A stretch of DNA of 64,000 nucleotides from CAWIOX01 sp963837775 (GCA_963837775.1 CAWIOX010000035.1:62001-126000); one strand, 5' to 3'; positions 1-9,210 are shown, numbered from the stretch's first letter. Notes: generated from the sequence alone by a model not told the origin. Translations and numbers: made by a program.

Positions 1-27
1 TGAGGATTCTAGGTTGAATACAAATTA

Positions 28-64
28 AAAAAGGCGGGCCAAGCCTAAGCTCTGCCCGCCTTTT
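28..64 (-). terminator. Intrinsic terminator of glnA
   Basis: A 9-bp inverted repeat, AAGGCGGGC (31-39) and GCCCGCCTT (54-62), has a short loop and A-rich sequence on its left side. Read on the minus strand this is a GC stem followed by a run of T, placed about 30 bp after the glnA stop codon. Confidence 0.85.
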
Positions 65-95
65 CAGAGAAAACAATACGCTTTGCTCTACGCTA

Positions 96-1511
96 TCAGC
101 AAGAGTAGTACATATCGAATTCAACCGGATGCGTAACCATGCGCATGCGTTGCACTTCCTGCATCTTCAGTTCCAGGTAAGCATCGATCATGCTGTCGCT
201 GAATACGCCGCCGCGGGTCAGGAACTCGCGGTCTTTGTCCAGCGCTTCCAGCGCTTGCTCGAGGGATGAGCAGACGGTTGGAATCAGTGCATCTTCTTCC
301 GGCGGCAGATGGTACAAGTCTTTGGAAGCTGCTTCACCTGGGTGGATCTTGTTCTGTACGCCGTCCAGACCTGCCATCAGCAAAGCTGCGAAGCACAGGT
401 ATGGGTTCGCCAGAGGATCCGGGAAGCGCGCTTCAACGCGACGGCCTTTTGGATTTGCCACGTGCGGGATACGGATCGATGCAGAGCGGTTTTTAGCAGA
501 ATATGCCAGTTTGACCGGTGCTTCGTAGCCTGGAACCAGACGCTTGTAGGAGTTGGTGCCTGGGTTGGTGATCGCATTCAGCGCACGGGCGTGCTTGATG
601 ATACCGCCGATGTAGTACAGCGCGAAATCGGACAAACCGGCATAGCCGTCGCCAGCAAACAGATTTTTGCCATCTTTCCAGACGGATTGGTGCACGTGCA
701 TGCCGGAACCGTTGTCGCCAACGATAGGCTTCGGCATGAAGGTTGCTGTCTTGCCGTAGGTGTGGGCGACGTTCCAGATCACGTATTTCATGTTCTGGGT
801 CCAGTCAGCGCGCTCTACCAGCGTGGAGAACTTGGTGCCGATTTCATTCTGGCCAGCGCCGGCGACTTCGTGGTGATGCACTTCAACCGGAATGCCGAGG
901 GCTTCCAGGATCAGACACATTTCAGAACGCATGTCCTGGAAGCTGTCGACTGGTGGCACTGGGAAATAACCGCCTTTGACGGTCGGACGATGGCCGCTGT
1001 TGCCGCCTTCGAGTTTCGCGCCTTTTGACCACGATGCTTCATCGGAGTCAATTTTAACGGAGCAACCGGACATGTCTTCAGTCCAGCGCACGCTGTCGAA
1101 AATGAAGAATTCTGGTTCAGGACCGAAGTAGGCGGTGTCGCCCATGCCGGAAGATTTCAGATAGGCTTCAGCGCGCTTGGCGATGGAACGTGGATCACGG
1201 TCATAGCCCTTGCCATCGGATGGCTCAATCACGTCGCACTGCATGAACAGTGTGGTTTCTTCCATGAACGGATCGATATTGGCGGTGCTTGGATCCGGCA
1301 TCAGCAACATGTCGGATGCTTCGATACCTTTCCAGCCGGCAATCGAGGAACCGTCAAACGCATGACCGGACTCGAACTTGTCCATGTCAAAATGCGAAAC
1401 AGGCACAGTCACGTGCTGTTCTTTACCCTTGGTATCGGCAAAGCGAAAATCAACGAATTTGACTTCGTTGTCTTTCGCCATCTTCAAAACTTCTGCGGCT
1501 GTCATTGCCAT
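96..1511 (-). CDS. glnA: Glutamine synthetase, type I (GlnA)
   Basis: This cytoplasmic dodecameric enzyme makes glutamine from glutamate, ammonia and ATP. The 471-residue protein is the usual length for the GSI-beta class. Visible motifs include the early FDGSSIAGW segment, the metal and glutamate site around GPEPEFFIFD, the HHHEVAGAGQNEIG stretch, NGSGMHVHQS, the NPGTNSYKRLVPG loop, and near the C-terminus KDLYHLPPEE, in the region of the tyrosine adenylylation site of this class. The gene stands alone with its own terminator. A sigma-54 promoter and an NtrC-like site upstream (separate entries) indicate nitrogen control. The start is the ATG preceded by AAGGAG. Confidence 0.98.
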   Translation of the reverse strand: MAMTAAEVLKMAKDNEVKFVDFRFADTKGKEQHVTVPVSHFDMDKFESGHAFDGSSIAGWKGIEASDMLLMPDPSTANIDPFMEETTLFMQCDVIEPSDGKGYDRDPRSIAKRAEAYLKSSGMGDTAYFGPEPEFFIFDSVRWTEDMSGCSVKIDSDEASWSKGAKLEGGNSGHRPTVKGGYFPVPPVDSFQDMRSEMCLILEALGIPVEVHHHEVAGAGQNEIGTKFSTLVERADWTQNMKYVIWNVAHTYGKTATFMPKPIVGDNGSGMHVHQSVWKDGKNLFAGDGYAGLSDFALYYIGGIIKHARALNAITNPGTNSYKRLVPGYEAPVKLAYSAKNRSASIRIPHVANPKGRRVEARFPDPLANPYLCFAALLMAGLDGVQNKIHPGEAASKDLYHLPPEEDALIPTVCSSLEQALEALDKDREFLTRGGVFSDSMIDAYLELKMQEVQRMRMVTHPVEFDMYYSC

Positions 1512-1640
1512 GCGAAACTCCTTAGAGAGCTAAAAATGGTTCGAATTAGATGTTGAGCCAACTGTGTTCGTACCTGTGTGCATACTTGCCATAAACTGAA
1601 GTGCAAAGCGAAGCGCGACCAGAACTCAGCTAACGATGAT

Positions 1641-1656
1641 AGCAGATTCCGTGCCA
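1641..1656 (-). promoter_or_regulatory. Sigma-54 (-24/-12) promoter of glnA
   Basis: On the minus strand the sequence TGGCACGGAATCTGCT fits the RpoN consensus TGGCACR-N4-YTGCW at every fixed position. It lies about 130 bp upstream of the glnA start and points towards it. This is the expected promoter type for nitrogen-regulated glnA; activity itself is inferred. Confidence 0.85.
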
Positions 1657-1786
1657 CCAAATACCACTCAGGAAAGACCGAATGTATCGCGATCTTCATC
1701 AGAGAGAAAAGCATTGAAAAATGATTGCCCGCAAATGGAACATCCATAAAAACAGACTCACCAAACTTGTGCGTAAATTTCATAAA

Positions 1787-1802
1787 TCACCATTTTGGTG
1801 CT
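1787..1802 (-). promoter_or_regulatory. NtrC-like enhancer site for glnA
   Basis: The minus strand reads AGCACCAAAATGGTGAT, close to the known NtrC dyad GCACC-N5-GGTGC. It sits about 135 bp upstream of the sigma-54 promoter, the usual enhancer distance. A weaker GGTGC...GCAC dyad at 1837-1855 may be a second site. The rest of the 1512-1948 gap shows nothing beyond the divergent rhodanese leader. Confidence 0.6.
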
Positions 1803-1948
1803 CTATTGATGATTATTGATTTTTTTGCTTCAAAACGGTGCGAATCACTTTGCACTATTTTCTGACATCCAATTTTCATCAGGCGCTATAATTTTTTTGA
1901 CGCGAGCGATCAATTTGAAATCGCCGACCCTTTCAACAGGAGCTGAAC

Positions 1949-2410
1949 ATGAATCCTCAAGACATTTTGGAACACGCCCGCCAGCGCGGTACTGAGCATG
2001 CCCTCGCCTATGCAGGTGCTGTCACACCGCAGGAAGCCTACGCCTTGCTGCAGGCCGACATCCGGGTCAAGCTGATCGATGTGCGCACCCATGCCGAACG
2101 CGATTGGGTTGGCCGTCCAGCGATTGAAGATGGGCAGCAGGCCAGCGTCGAATGGAGTACATATCCCGGCGGCATCCCTAATCCCGATTTTCTGCCGCAG
2201 CTTGCGCAGGTCGCAACGAAAGACAGTGTTCTGTTATTCCTGTGCCGTTCCGGCGTACGCTCGCGCCATGCCGCCAAGCTGGCAACGGAACACGGTTATA
2301 CCGAATGCTTCGATATCCTGGAGGGATTTGAGGGTGACAAAGATGCGCAAGGTCACCGCAAGACGGTCGGTGGCTGGTGCCAGGCAGGTTTGCCCTGGAA
2401 CGGCGCATAA
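1949..2410 (+). CDS. Rhodanese-like domain protein
   Basis: This 153-residue protein is a single rhodanese domain. The active-site loop is CRSGVRS, with the cysteine that would carry a persulfide, and the early RLIDVRTHAERDW-type segment (LIDVRTHAE) is typical of the fold. Such proteins transfer sulfane sulfur, but the partner here is unknown. About 20 residues precede the domain with no signal peptide, so it is probably cytoplasmic. It starts at the ATG behind AGGAGCTGAAC and is divergent from glnA. A hairpin follows the stop. Confidence 0.88.
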   Translation: MNPQDILEHARQRGTEHALAYAGAVTPQEAYALLQADIRVKLIDVRTHAERDWVGRPAIEDGQQASVEWSTYPGGIPNPDFLPQLAQVATKDSVLLFLCRSGVRSRHAAKLATEHGYTECFDILEGFEGDKDAQGHRKTVGGWCQAGLPWNGA

Positions 2411-2417
2411 GGCAATA

Positions 2418-2450
2418 GACGGCTGAGCCTGTACGACAACATCAGCCGTC
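2418..2450. terminator. Bidirectional hairpin between rhodanese and TAXI genes
   Basis: GACGGCTGA (2418-2426) and TCAGCCGTC (2442-2450) form a perfect 9-bp stem between two convergent genes. The T-runs are weak on both sides, so termination efficiency is uncertain. The right arm overlaps the last codons of the TAXI gene. Confidence 0.55.
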
Positions 2451-3800
2451 GGTTTCTCTGCTCAGATCCATCACCCGTTTTCGCACGAAATTAATGTGAC
2501 TGCGCAATTCGTACAGTCCCTCGGCAAAGGACAGCGGAATTGAAATCTGATTCACGCTCTCATCGATTTCATTGAGCCGCCGCAGTTGTGTCGCATAGAC
2601 TTCAGCGCGCTGATCCGGCGGCACATTTTCTATTGCCTGTTCGACCGTACGCAATATTCCGTACCAGCGATACACGCGGGAACGGATGCGCCACACATAC
2701 AACGGCGGGATGATGCGCGACAGCGGCAGGAACAAAGCGCCCAGTCCGACCACCACCACCCACATGCGCTCGGAAAAATTCGCCAGCCAGAATGGCAAAT
2801 AACGCTGCATCAGAGGCGGACCATTCTTGTAAAATTTTTCTGCCTCCTGCGCAACCGGGATTTCCGTATAGCCGGGTGTGGGAAACTCGCCTTTTTTATG
2901 GAACCAGCCGGCACCGCCATGAATCTCCGCGGCGGCCTGCACGAACAGGTCGATCAGTGCCGGATGCAAATCCTGCCGTGCGACCAGGGTCGCTGTCGGC
3001 GCGATCAGATGATAGTCCTTCGAAGGCAAATCGCGTCCCAGATCGACGATACCACGCGGCAAGACCACATGCGACAGGAAGGGAAAGCGCCGGGAATAGG
3101 CCTCGGCTTGCGTGAAATCGAACAGTTTGATGCCTGGCGTCTGCAACAACATCTGGATCAACGGCGCATCAGGTGCCGAGCTGAATACGAGGCCATCAAT
3201 GCTGCCGTCCAGCAGCGCAACGGTAGCGGGCGTATTTTCCAGGCGTCCCAGGATAAGGTCACTATCTTCCACGCCATTGACGGAAAGCAGTTGCTTGAAC
3301 AAGCGCGGTACACCGCTGCCTTCAGGGCCGACATTGATTTTCAGCCCTTTGAGCTGAGTCAGACGGGCGATGTTCTTTGACTCGCGATAAAACAGCCAGA
3401 CCGGCTCGGTGAACAGACTGCCCAGCGACAGCAAGCCTTTTCGCTCGGCTTCTGCCTGCTCGGTCGAACCGCTTTGGACGAAGGCGATATCGATTTGCGA
3501 GCCGGGGGCTGTCAGCCGCTGCAGATTCTCCTGGGAGCCGAGTGAAGGCTTCAGGGTCGCCTTGATATGCTGCCTTGCAAGCACCTTCGCGTATTTCTTG
3601 CCGAACTCTTCATAGGCGCTATTTTCCTGTCCGGTGGAAATGGTGATATGCGAAGGCGGCGATGGATCAACCAGCCAATAGGCGACCCCGCATACCAAAC
3701 CAATAACCAGGAGAGTCGGACCAGCAGTCACCAGCAAATCACGCAGGGAGAAGCTGGTGAACTTAAGAATGGCCGACATAGCCTGCTTGCGTAGTTTCAT
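2442..3800 (-). CDS. TAXI-family TRAP-type solute-binding protein
   Basis: The 452-residue protein has an N-terminal membrane segment (about 18-38), then a TAXI-family binding domain (motifs such as SQENLQRLTAPGSQIDIAFVQ and NVGPEGSGVPRLFKQLL), then a second hydrophobic segment near 345-365 and a charged C-terminal tail. TAXI proteins normally feed a TRAP permease (DctQM fusion); no permease gene is nearby, so this is an orphan, membrane-anchored version with possibly a sensing or scaffold role. It is the last gene of the minus-strand run, 42 bp after the molybdopterin-binding gene. The ligand is unknown. Confidence 0.8.
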   Translation of the reverse strand: MKLRKQAMSAILKFTSFSLRDLLVTAGPTLLVIGLVCGVAYWLVDPSPPSHITISTGQENSAYEEFGKKYAKVLARQHIKATLKPSLGSQENLQRLTAPGSQIDIAFVQSGSTEQAEAERKGLLSLGSLFTEPVWLFYRESKNIARLTQLKGLKINVGPEGSGVPRLFKQLLSVNGVEDSDLILGRLENTPATVALLDGSIDGLVFSSAPDAPLIQMLLQTPGIKLFDFTQAEAYSRRFPFLSHVVLPRGIVDLGRDLPSKDYHLIAPTATLVARQDLHPALIDLFVQAAAEIHGGAGWFHKKGEFPTPGYTEIPVAQEAEKFYKNGPPLMQRYLPFWLANFSERMWVVVVGLGALFLPLSRIIPPLYVWRIRSRVYRWYGILRTVEQAIENVPPDQRAEVYATQLRRLNEIDESVNQISIPLSFAEGLYELRSHINFVRKRVMDLSRETDG

Positions 3801-3842
3801 CTACCCGCACCTTGCAAAAATCCAGCGGCAATGCACGCTTTC

Positions 3843-4628
3843 TCAAGCAAGGGTGTAATCGGCTTGCAGTTGATCCAGCCCTGCCAGCAATCGCTCAAAG
3901 GCTGCCGCCGTCTGCACCGGTTCCCCCTTCACACCGAGTTCGATATGGCGACGGGTTTGGGCATTACCGAGATTCGGCAAACTGAATACTTTAACCAGTG
4001 GAAATATTGCCTCAATTGCTTCCATCAACGGCGTCAGCGTAGCCTCCATGGCTTCGAACACCAGCACGGACTTCTCAAGCCTGCCCACTTGATGGAATAA
4101 CTGCGCATAACGGGTATCCAATACCGACTCGATCATCGGCCAGGCCATCACCGGGAAACCCGGGACAAAATGGTGATCGGCAATGGAAAATCCCGGAATC
4201 TTGTTATACGGATTGGGAATGATGGCGGCGCCTTGCGGAAACTCCCCCATCTTCAATCGTTGCAAATTTTCCGCTGCATCCAGCTCAGCAGGCTTGCCGG
4301 CTTCACGGGCAATATCGGCAATGCGCTCCTGAATTTTCGCCTTGGCCTGCGGATGCAGAACCAGTGGCAGACCGAGCGCAGCCGCTGCGGATTGCCGCGT
4401 ATGGTCATCCGGCGTCGCCCCTATGCCGCCGCAGGAAAACACGATATCGTCGCTGGCAAAGGTTCTCTGCAGCATTGCCGTAATGCGTGCGCGGTCGTCA
4501 CCGATATATTCGGCCCAGCCTAGCTGCAAACCCCTGGCAGCCAGCAACTCAACCACCTTGGGAAAATGCTGGTCGGCACGTTTTCCGGACAGGATTTCGT
4601 CACCGATAATAATGAGTCCGATAGCCAT
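3843..4628 (-). CDS. Molybdopterin-binding domain protein (CinA N-terminal-like)
   Basis: This cytoplasmic protein of about 261 residues has the MoCF/MogA fold signature seen at the N-terminus of CinA: IGDEILSGKR at the start, then SCGGIGATPDDHTRQ and later PGFPVMAWPM. It lacks the amidase half of CinA, so it belongs to the short 'competence/damage-inducible A-like' group whose role is not settled. I use the ATG at 4628 because AAAGGA lies 10 nt upstream; a GTG at 4637 is too close to that site. It sits 30 bp after the EI24-domain gene and probably shares its transcript. Confidence 0.82.
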   Translation of the reverse strand: MAIGLIIIGDEILSGKRADQHFPKVVELLAARGLQLGWAEYIGDDRARITAMLQRTFASDDIVFSCGGIGATPDDHTRQSAAAALGLPLVLHPQAKAKIQERIADIAREAGKPAELDAAENLQRLKMGEFPQGAAIIPNPYNKIPGFSIADHHFVPGFPVMAWPMIESVLDTRYAQLFHQVGRLEKSVLVFEAMEATLTPLMEAIEAIFPLVKVFSLPNLGNAQTRRHIELGVKGEPVQTAAAFERLLAGLDQLQADYTLA

Positions 4629-4658
4629 GGCAATCACATCCTTTCGTGATGGGTTACA

Positions 4659-5504
4659 TCAATTGATGTCTTTTAAAGGTGCTGCAGGCACGGCTGTGAC
4701 AACAGCGCAATTTGCTGCACGGTATTTTGCCAATGCCTCCAGACAATAATACTGGAACCACAAACCGGTGAAGACAAAAACCAGCACATACAGCCAAATT
4801 GCGCCAGCAGCCAATAACGGAAAGAAAATGACCGACAGCGCCCCGCCCAGCCACAGTAAGGTCGGCGCGGCCCCCATGGTCCCGGACAGTGCCCCGATCA
4901 CCAGCAAGGGCCAGCGATGGATACGCAGAATATCCTTGCATTCCTGGGCATCGGCATGCTCCGCCAGCGCATCGTATGCCATCACACGGTAAGTCAGCCA
5001 ACCCCAAAGCAGCGGCTGAATGATGAACGCCAGTGGTGGAAACAGGCTGAGTGGCAGAGTGAGCAGCCACAGAATGGCAAACACGATAAACGACGATGCT
5101 GATATCCACAGGCTCCCCAGCAGGCTCCCCCCCTTACGCGCTTCGATTTCAGGATAATGGCGGCCTGCGACGTGCTTCACAATACTCGGCATGGCGATCA
5201 GTCCGATGCACACCAAGGCGGTCAATATCATTAGAGGCAGCAATGCCCACATGGCAATCAGGGGCACAAGCACTGTCTTCATCACCCCCAGACCGAACAT
5301 GCTCAGTACATTGCCGGAAACCCTGAATACATCGTTAGTAATAAAATAATTTTGCAGGCCATCGATCAAGGGCTGCAGCCCAAGCCACAGGGCGACACCC
5401 CATACCGCCACCGACAAGACAAACGGCAACACGGTCAACATCAGCATTTTGAAATGCAATTGTGACAATACAGCACGGCCAAAGGCAATAAGTATGGGGC
5501 GCAT
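4659..5504 (-). CDS. EI24/CysZ-like integral membrane protein
   Basis: The protein of about 281 residues has several long hydrophobic segments, an EI24-domain layout related to CysZ sulfate permeases, and the family-type stretches LPLSLFPPLAFIIQPLLWGWL and MAYDALAEHA. The substrate is not clear. The ATG at 5504 overlaps the stop of the preceding gene by one base (TGATG), implying translational coupling; a longer reading frame upstream is not used. Confidence 0.75.
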   Translation of the reverse strand: MRPILIAFGRAVLSQLHFKMLMLTVLPFVLSVAVWGVALWLGLQPLIDGLQNYFITNDVFRVSGNVLSMFGLGVMKTVLVPLIAMWALLPLMILTALVCIGLIAMPSIVKHVAGRHYPEIEARKGGSLLGSLWISASSFIVFAILWLLTLPLSLFPPLAFIIQPLLWGWLTYRVMAYDALAEHADAQECKDILRIHRWPLLVIGALSGTMGAAPTLLWLGGALSVIFFPLLAAGAIWLYVLVFVFTGLWFQYYCLEALAKYRAANCAVVTAVPAAPLKDIN

Positions 5505-5950
5505 CAGAGAGTTGCCTTGTTGGAAAATACCAGCATCCGTTTCAGCCCCAGCCACTGCTGGGACCAGAAACCGCGCCCATAATCCCGTCCCTCGCTTTCA
5601 GGCGGTGATAACTGGTCACGTACGCCAGTAGCAGCAAATGTTTGGCTAAAAAGCGCAGTCCCGAACAGTATGTCCCATGTCGGAAATAGCACGACGAAAT
5701 TATGTCTATTAAAGGTGTTCTTACCGTGCATCTCATGGTCAATGCCGATGGCGAGATGCAGGCGGTGATAGCGTGGGGAAACCAGAATACACTTGCCAAT
5801 CGACCCGAAGTGTATGTGTACATTTGCATGCTGCAAACTTTGCAGCATGCGTGAAACTGAAATCAGCAGCACATATTGCCACGGTTGTACGCCGATGAGC
5901 AGTGCAATGGCGGCCATATAGATGTCCCGCAGTAAATCACCATCACTCAC
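5504..5950 (-). pseudogene. Sterol desaturase/fatty acid hydroxylase family, N-terminally truncated
   Basis: These 148 residues match only the C-terminal half of the fatty-acid-hydroxylase superfamily: HANVHIHFG, then HRLHLAIGIDHE and NFVVLFPTWDILFGT. Family members run to about 250-300 residues and carry further histidine boxes in the missing first half. The second histidine of the usual HRLHH box is leucine here. The start would be a GTG only 13 bp after ftrD, with a poor ribosome site. I read it as a remnant kept inside the ftr operon by translational coupling; a functional short protein is not excluded. Confidence 0.6.
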
Positions 5951-5963
5951 ATTCTGTTCAAGC

Positions 5964-7337
5964 TCACCAAATCCAGAACATCAAAGCCCAGCAATAATCC
6001 ACCATTGCCAGCGCCACTGCAAATGCTGCGACAGCGGCAAACCTTTGCCATGCAGATGCGGCATATTGTCTGCAGATGCCGCCGGCCAGCCAGAGCGACC
6101 ATAAGTTGGTACCGATCAGCAACAACAAGCGCACATCATTGGCCCAGAAAACCGGCACGCCTTCATTTTTGAGCAAATTGACAGTCAGAGCAGATAAGCC
6201 GAGGAACACGCCGCAACCGGCCAATGGAATCAGCGCCTGGCTCAAGTGATAGAAACGTTGCTTCTGCCACGGGCCGAGCAAGCGACTCGCCAGACCGACA
6301 GCTAATGTCAGGCCGCAGCCCATCAACAGCCCCATGCCAAGAATATATGCCACCAGCAATCCGCCATCGAGCCAGGAAAACACATCTCGCAGAGTTGGAT
6401 AATTCGTCAACACCCACCAGGGCGCATTTTCTGCAAAAGGCCACATGATGTTGCGCTCGATCAGCCATTCAGCGATCAGCTGTTTAACCACGATGAAATG
6501 CGGATTGACCGTCCACTGGAATGCACCAATCGCAATGCCGAGCAAGCCGCACATGATCAGCGTGGTCTGCCATCCTGTCGCCAGATGCCCGCCCAGCTTG
6601 ATCACTTCATGGTTCGGTGAACGGGCACTAAGGGCAATCGCATCGCGGTGACCGCTGCAACGGCCGCACATGTGGCAGTCGCTGTTCCCCTCCATCTGAC
6701 GCATCGCAACCAGTGGTGCACAGTTGACCGGCTGGATACGGATCGTATTGTTATACGAACCTCGCCACGCAGCGGCATCCACCTTGTAATGCATCGGCGC
6801 CAGCTTGCTGAGCAAGCTAAATACGCCATTGACCGGACACAGATATTTGCACCAGACCCGCTTTTCGCGACCATACAAATAGCCAACCACAATGGCCGCC
6901 ACCGTCGAACCGCCGAGCACCAGCAAGACTGCCTTGGGATATTGGTAAACGCTGACCATTTGCCCGTACAGCGTCGTCATGCTGAAAGCCACGAAAGGCC
7001 AGCCGCCCCAGCGCATCCAGCGCGGGATGGCACGGTTGCGACCTTTGCTGCTAGCCCATTCAGACAATGCCCCCTCAGGGCACAATACGCCGCACCAGAC
7101 ACGACCGAGCAGCACCATGCTGATCAGCACGAAAGGCCACCAGATACCCCAGAACACGAACTGGGCAAAAATCGTCAGGTTATTCAATACACGTGAGGTC
7201 TCGGTTGGCAACGGCAGCAATGCCGGCACGATCAACAATGCACTGTAGAACAGCACCACCACCCATTGCAAACGTCGTATCAGGCTGCCATGACGTTGCA
7301 GCCAATTCCCTAGCGGGGCCAGCGATAGCGCAGTCAT
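5964..7337 (-). CDS. ftrD: FtrD-type polyferredoxin membrane protein
   Basis: This inner-membrane protein of 457 residues has multiple membrane segments and cysteine clusters WCGVLCPEGAL, WCKYLCPVNGV and CHMCGRCSGH, the NapH/NosR-like ferredoxin pattern. In the FtrABCD (P19/FTR1) iron system the D protein is thought to move electrons connected with periplasmic iron oxidation or reduction. Its start overlaps the end of the ftrC gene by 4 bp (ATGA), and the order P19-cupredoxin-FTR1-polyferredoxin is the standard one, which makes the assignment firm. Confidence 0.9.
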   Translation of the reverse strand: MTALSLAPLGNWLQRHGSLIRRLQWVVVLFYSALLIVPALLPLPTETSRVLNNLTIFAQFVFWGIWWPFVLISMVLLGRVWCGVLCPEGALSEWASSKGRNRAIPRWMRWGGWPFVAFSMTTLYGQMVSVYQYPKAVLLVLGGSTVAAIVVGYLYGREKRVWCKYLCPVNGVFSLLSKLAPMHYKVDAAAWRGSYNNTIRIQPVNCAPLVAMRQMEGNSDCHMCGRCSGHRDAIALSARSPNHEVIKLGGHLATGWQTTLIMCGLLGIAIGAFQWTVNPHFIVVKQLIAEWLIERNIMWPFAENAPWWVLTNYPTLRDVFSWLDGGLLVAYILGMGLLMGCGLTLAVGLASRLLGPWQKQRFYHLSQALIPLAGCGVFLGLSALTVNLLKNEGVPVFWANDVRLLLLIGTNLWSLWLAGGICRQYAASAWQRFAAVAAFAVALAMVDYCWALMFWIW

Positions 7338-8176
7338 GCCGGCATCGACCCTGCGCTTGACTTACGGCCCGGACGCATCATCAATCGGATCGTCAGCCAA
7401 TAGCCGACGAAGACGATCAGACTCATCAAAGCCGGACGAGCACGGTAACCAGTGAACGAAGAAATGACACTACCGAAAACGGAGCCATCGTCGAGCAACA
7501 TGGAGGTATCCCATATTTGCGATTTGATGGTTGGCAACAATTGCACGTCCATCAATTTTTCAGCGCCACCCATGAGCAGGGAACAAGCCAGCAGCAGCAG
7601 CAGGATTTCCGTAACCTTGAAAAACAAGCGCCAGGAAATAAGCTTGCCGCCCAGTTGCAACAGGGCAAACGTAGCGCCGGCCAGTACCACACCCAAAGCA
7701 AGTGCCAGCCAGAACTGGCCGGAAGCAAAACCATTGCTACCCATTGCCAGACTGGACAGGAATACTACCGTCTCGCTGCCCTCACGCGCCACGGCAATTG
7801 CCGCCAGAGAAAACACGCCCCACCAGTTTTGGTTTTTTGTGCTTTGACTCAGCGAGCTCTCCATATCCTGCTTCAGACGCCGTCCATGACGTCGCATCCA
7901 GAACACCATCTGGACGATCAATACCGCCGCGACGAGCAACATTCCTGCCATGAAATACTCATGCCCCTCATCCGACAGCACGCCATTTAACGCGTCGATG
8001 CCCAAACCCAGCAGGAAAGCGCCACCCAGTCCGGCCAACACACCGCCCCACAGGTATTTCAGGCCGCGCTGCGCGGCAGGATGATGCGACAGCCACGCAT
8101 ACAGGATGCCAACGACCAGCATGGCCTCGACGGTTTCCCGCCACATCACGAACAGGATTTGGGTGAAATTTTGCAT
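7334..8176 (-). CDS. ftrC: FTR1-family iron permease (FtrC)
   Basis: A 280-residue polytopic permease with two RExxE-type iron motifs: RETVEA in the first helix and REGSETVVF in the middle, the latter being the transport signature of the oxidase-dependent iron transporter family. Seven or so hydrophobic segments are visible. It takes iron across the inner membrane with FtrA and FtrB handling it in the periplasm. The start is the ATG 33 bp after ftrB. Confidence 0.93.
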   Translation of the reverse strand: MQNFTQILFVMWRETVEAMLVVGILYAWLSHHPAAQRGLKYLWGGVLAGLGGAFLLGLGIDALNGVLSDEGHEYFMAGMLLVAAVLIVQMVFWMRRHGRRLKQDMESSLSQSTKNQNWWGVFSLAAIAVAREGSETVVFLSSLAMGSNGFASGQFWLALALGVVLAGATFALLQLGGKLISWRLFFKVTEILLLLLACSLLMGGAEKLMDVQLLPTIKSQIWDTSMLLDDGSVFGSVISSFTGYRARPALMSLIVFVGYWLTIRLMMRPGRKSSAGSMPA

Positions 8177-8209
8177 GATTTGTCCAAGAGCTTTTATAGC
8201 AAAGCAAGA

Positions 8210-8545
8210 TTACTTCGCGACGATACTGCCTTGACCCACGTTGACATGGAAATCGTCGAAATACTTGTATTCACCGGCATCCAGCGGATAAATCACGACA
8301 AAGGATGAGCCGCCCGGGCTGAGAGCCTTTTCCTTGCGCAACTGCTTGCTCTCGAATTCGATGGCTTCCGTGCCCTGATTATAAATTTCCAGCTTGAACT
8401 TCTTACCCGCAGGCACCTGCAATGTCTTCGGCGTAAACACGCCGTTATTGCACATTAACTTGAATGTAGGCAAGTCCTCCGCAGCCAAGGCCGCCCCTGT
8501 CAGCAGCAAGGCCGCACAAAAAACACTCAACCTATTGAACATCAT
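8210..8545 (-). CDS. ftrB: Periplasmic cupredoxin-like protein (FtrB)
   Basis: The 111-residue protein has a signal peptide ending near ALAAE and a small cupredoxin-like domain (FKLMCNNGVFTPKTLQVPAGKKF, then GEYKYFDDFH). It corresponds to the second component of FtrABCD, proposed to oxidise ferrous iron for passage through FTR1. Not every classic blue-copper ligand can be placed with confidence from sequence alone. It lies between ftrA and ftrC in the expected order. Confidence 0.88.
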   Translation of the reverse strand: MMFNRLSVFCAALLLTGAALAAEDLPTFKLMCNNGVFTPKTLQVPAGKKFKLEIYNQGTEAIEFESKQLRKEKALSPGGSSFVVIYPLDAGEYKYFDDFHVNVGQGSIVAK

Positions 8546-8667
8546 TCACCTCTGAACTTTAACGGGTCGGCAATGCCGACCGGGTCTTTACCAGTACCCC
8601 CCACAAAATGCCGCAATCGGTTCAATGGCGAACGGGATGCACAGCAAGGCATAGAGAGGCCTGTCGA

Positions 8668-9210
8668 TCAATATCCGCCTTTTTTACCGGTACCGGCAAA
8701 GGTGAAATCATAATTCAGGTCAAATTGCTTGAACCACGGCGCAACACCGGTTTCCTTATCTACGTGACGACCGAAATGTGCATGAGTATTGGCCGATGGT
8801 GGCAATACGGTGAGTTTCAGCTTGTACTTGCCGGGACCGGACAGTTTCACGTTATCGCCATAATGTGGACCATCGCTGGCCTGCATCGGCATCATGTCGC
8901 CTGCAAGTTTGAAAGTGCTGCCGACTTTAAGCAGTTCATATTTCACCACCAGATAAGGTACCCAGTCGCCTTGCGCAAAGGCGTTCGGGTTGTCCTTGAC
9001 TGCGTGGATATCGGCTTCAAGGTGGATGTCGGTGGCCTCCACTTTGCCCATCATGCCTTCCGGTTCCATCTTGATCGGCTGTAAATAGACCGCACCAATC
9101 TCCATGCCATTCACGATCTGATGTTTGCCGATCGGCGTTTCTGCAGCAAATGACGCACCACATGTGATTGCGAAGCCAGCGATGAGAACGGTATTGAGCA
9201 TTTTTTTCAT
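8668..9210 (-). CDS. ftrA: P19-family periplasmic iron-binding protein (FtrA)
   Basis: This 180-residue secreted protein has a signal peptide (MKKMLNTVLIAGFAITCG, cleaved near SFAAE) and the P19 metal-site segments MEPEGMMGKVE, DIHLEADIHA, MPMQASDGPHYGDN and HFGRHVDKETGV. P19 proteins bind copper and iron in the periplasm and support ferrous iron uptake. The ATG at 9210 follows AAGAAGG and starts directly at the signal peptide. It heads the operon, just behind a perfect Fur-box palindrome. Confidence 0.93.
   Translation of the reverse strand: MKKMLNTVLIAGFAITCGASFAAETPIGKHQIVNGMEIGAVYLQPIKMEPEGMMGKVEATDIHLEADIHAVKDNPNAFAQGDWVPYLVVKYELLKVGSTFKLAGDMMPMQASDGPHYGDNVKLSGPGKYKLKLTVLPPSANTHAHFGRHVDKETGVAPWFKQFDLNYDFTFAGTGKKGGY

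Noticed and set aside
309..1028. Plus-strand frame of 239 codons opposite glnA
   Set aside because: Shadow of glnA; no ribosome site and no recognisable motif.
4654..5109. 151-codon frame in the same strand as the EI24 gene
   Set aside because: Alternative frame of the membrane protein gene; its cysteine- and histidine-rich reading has no family match.
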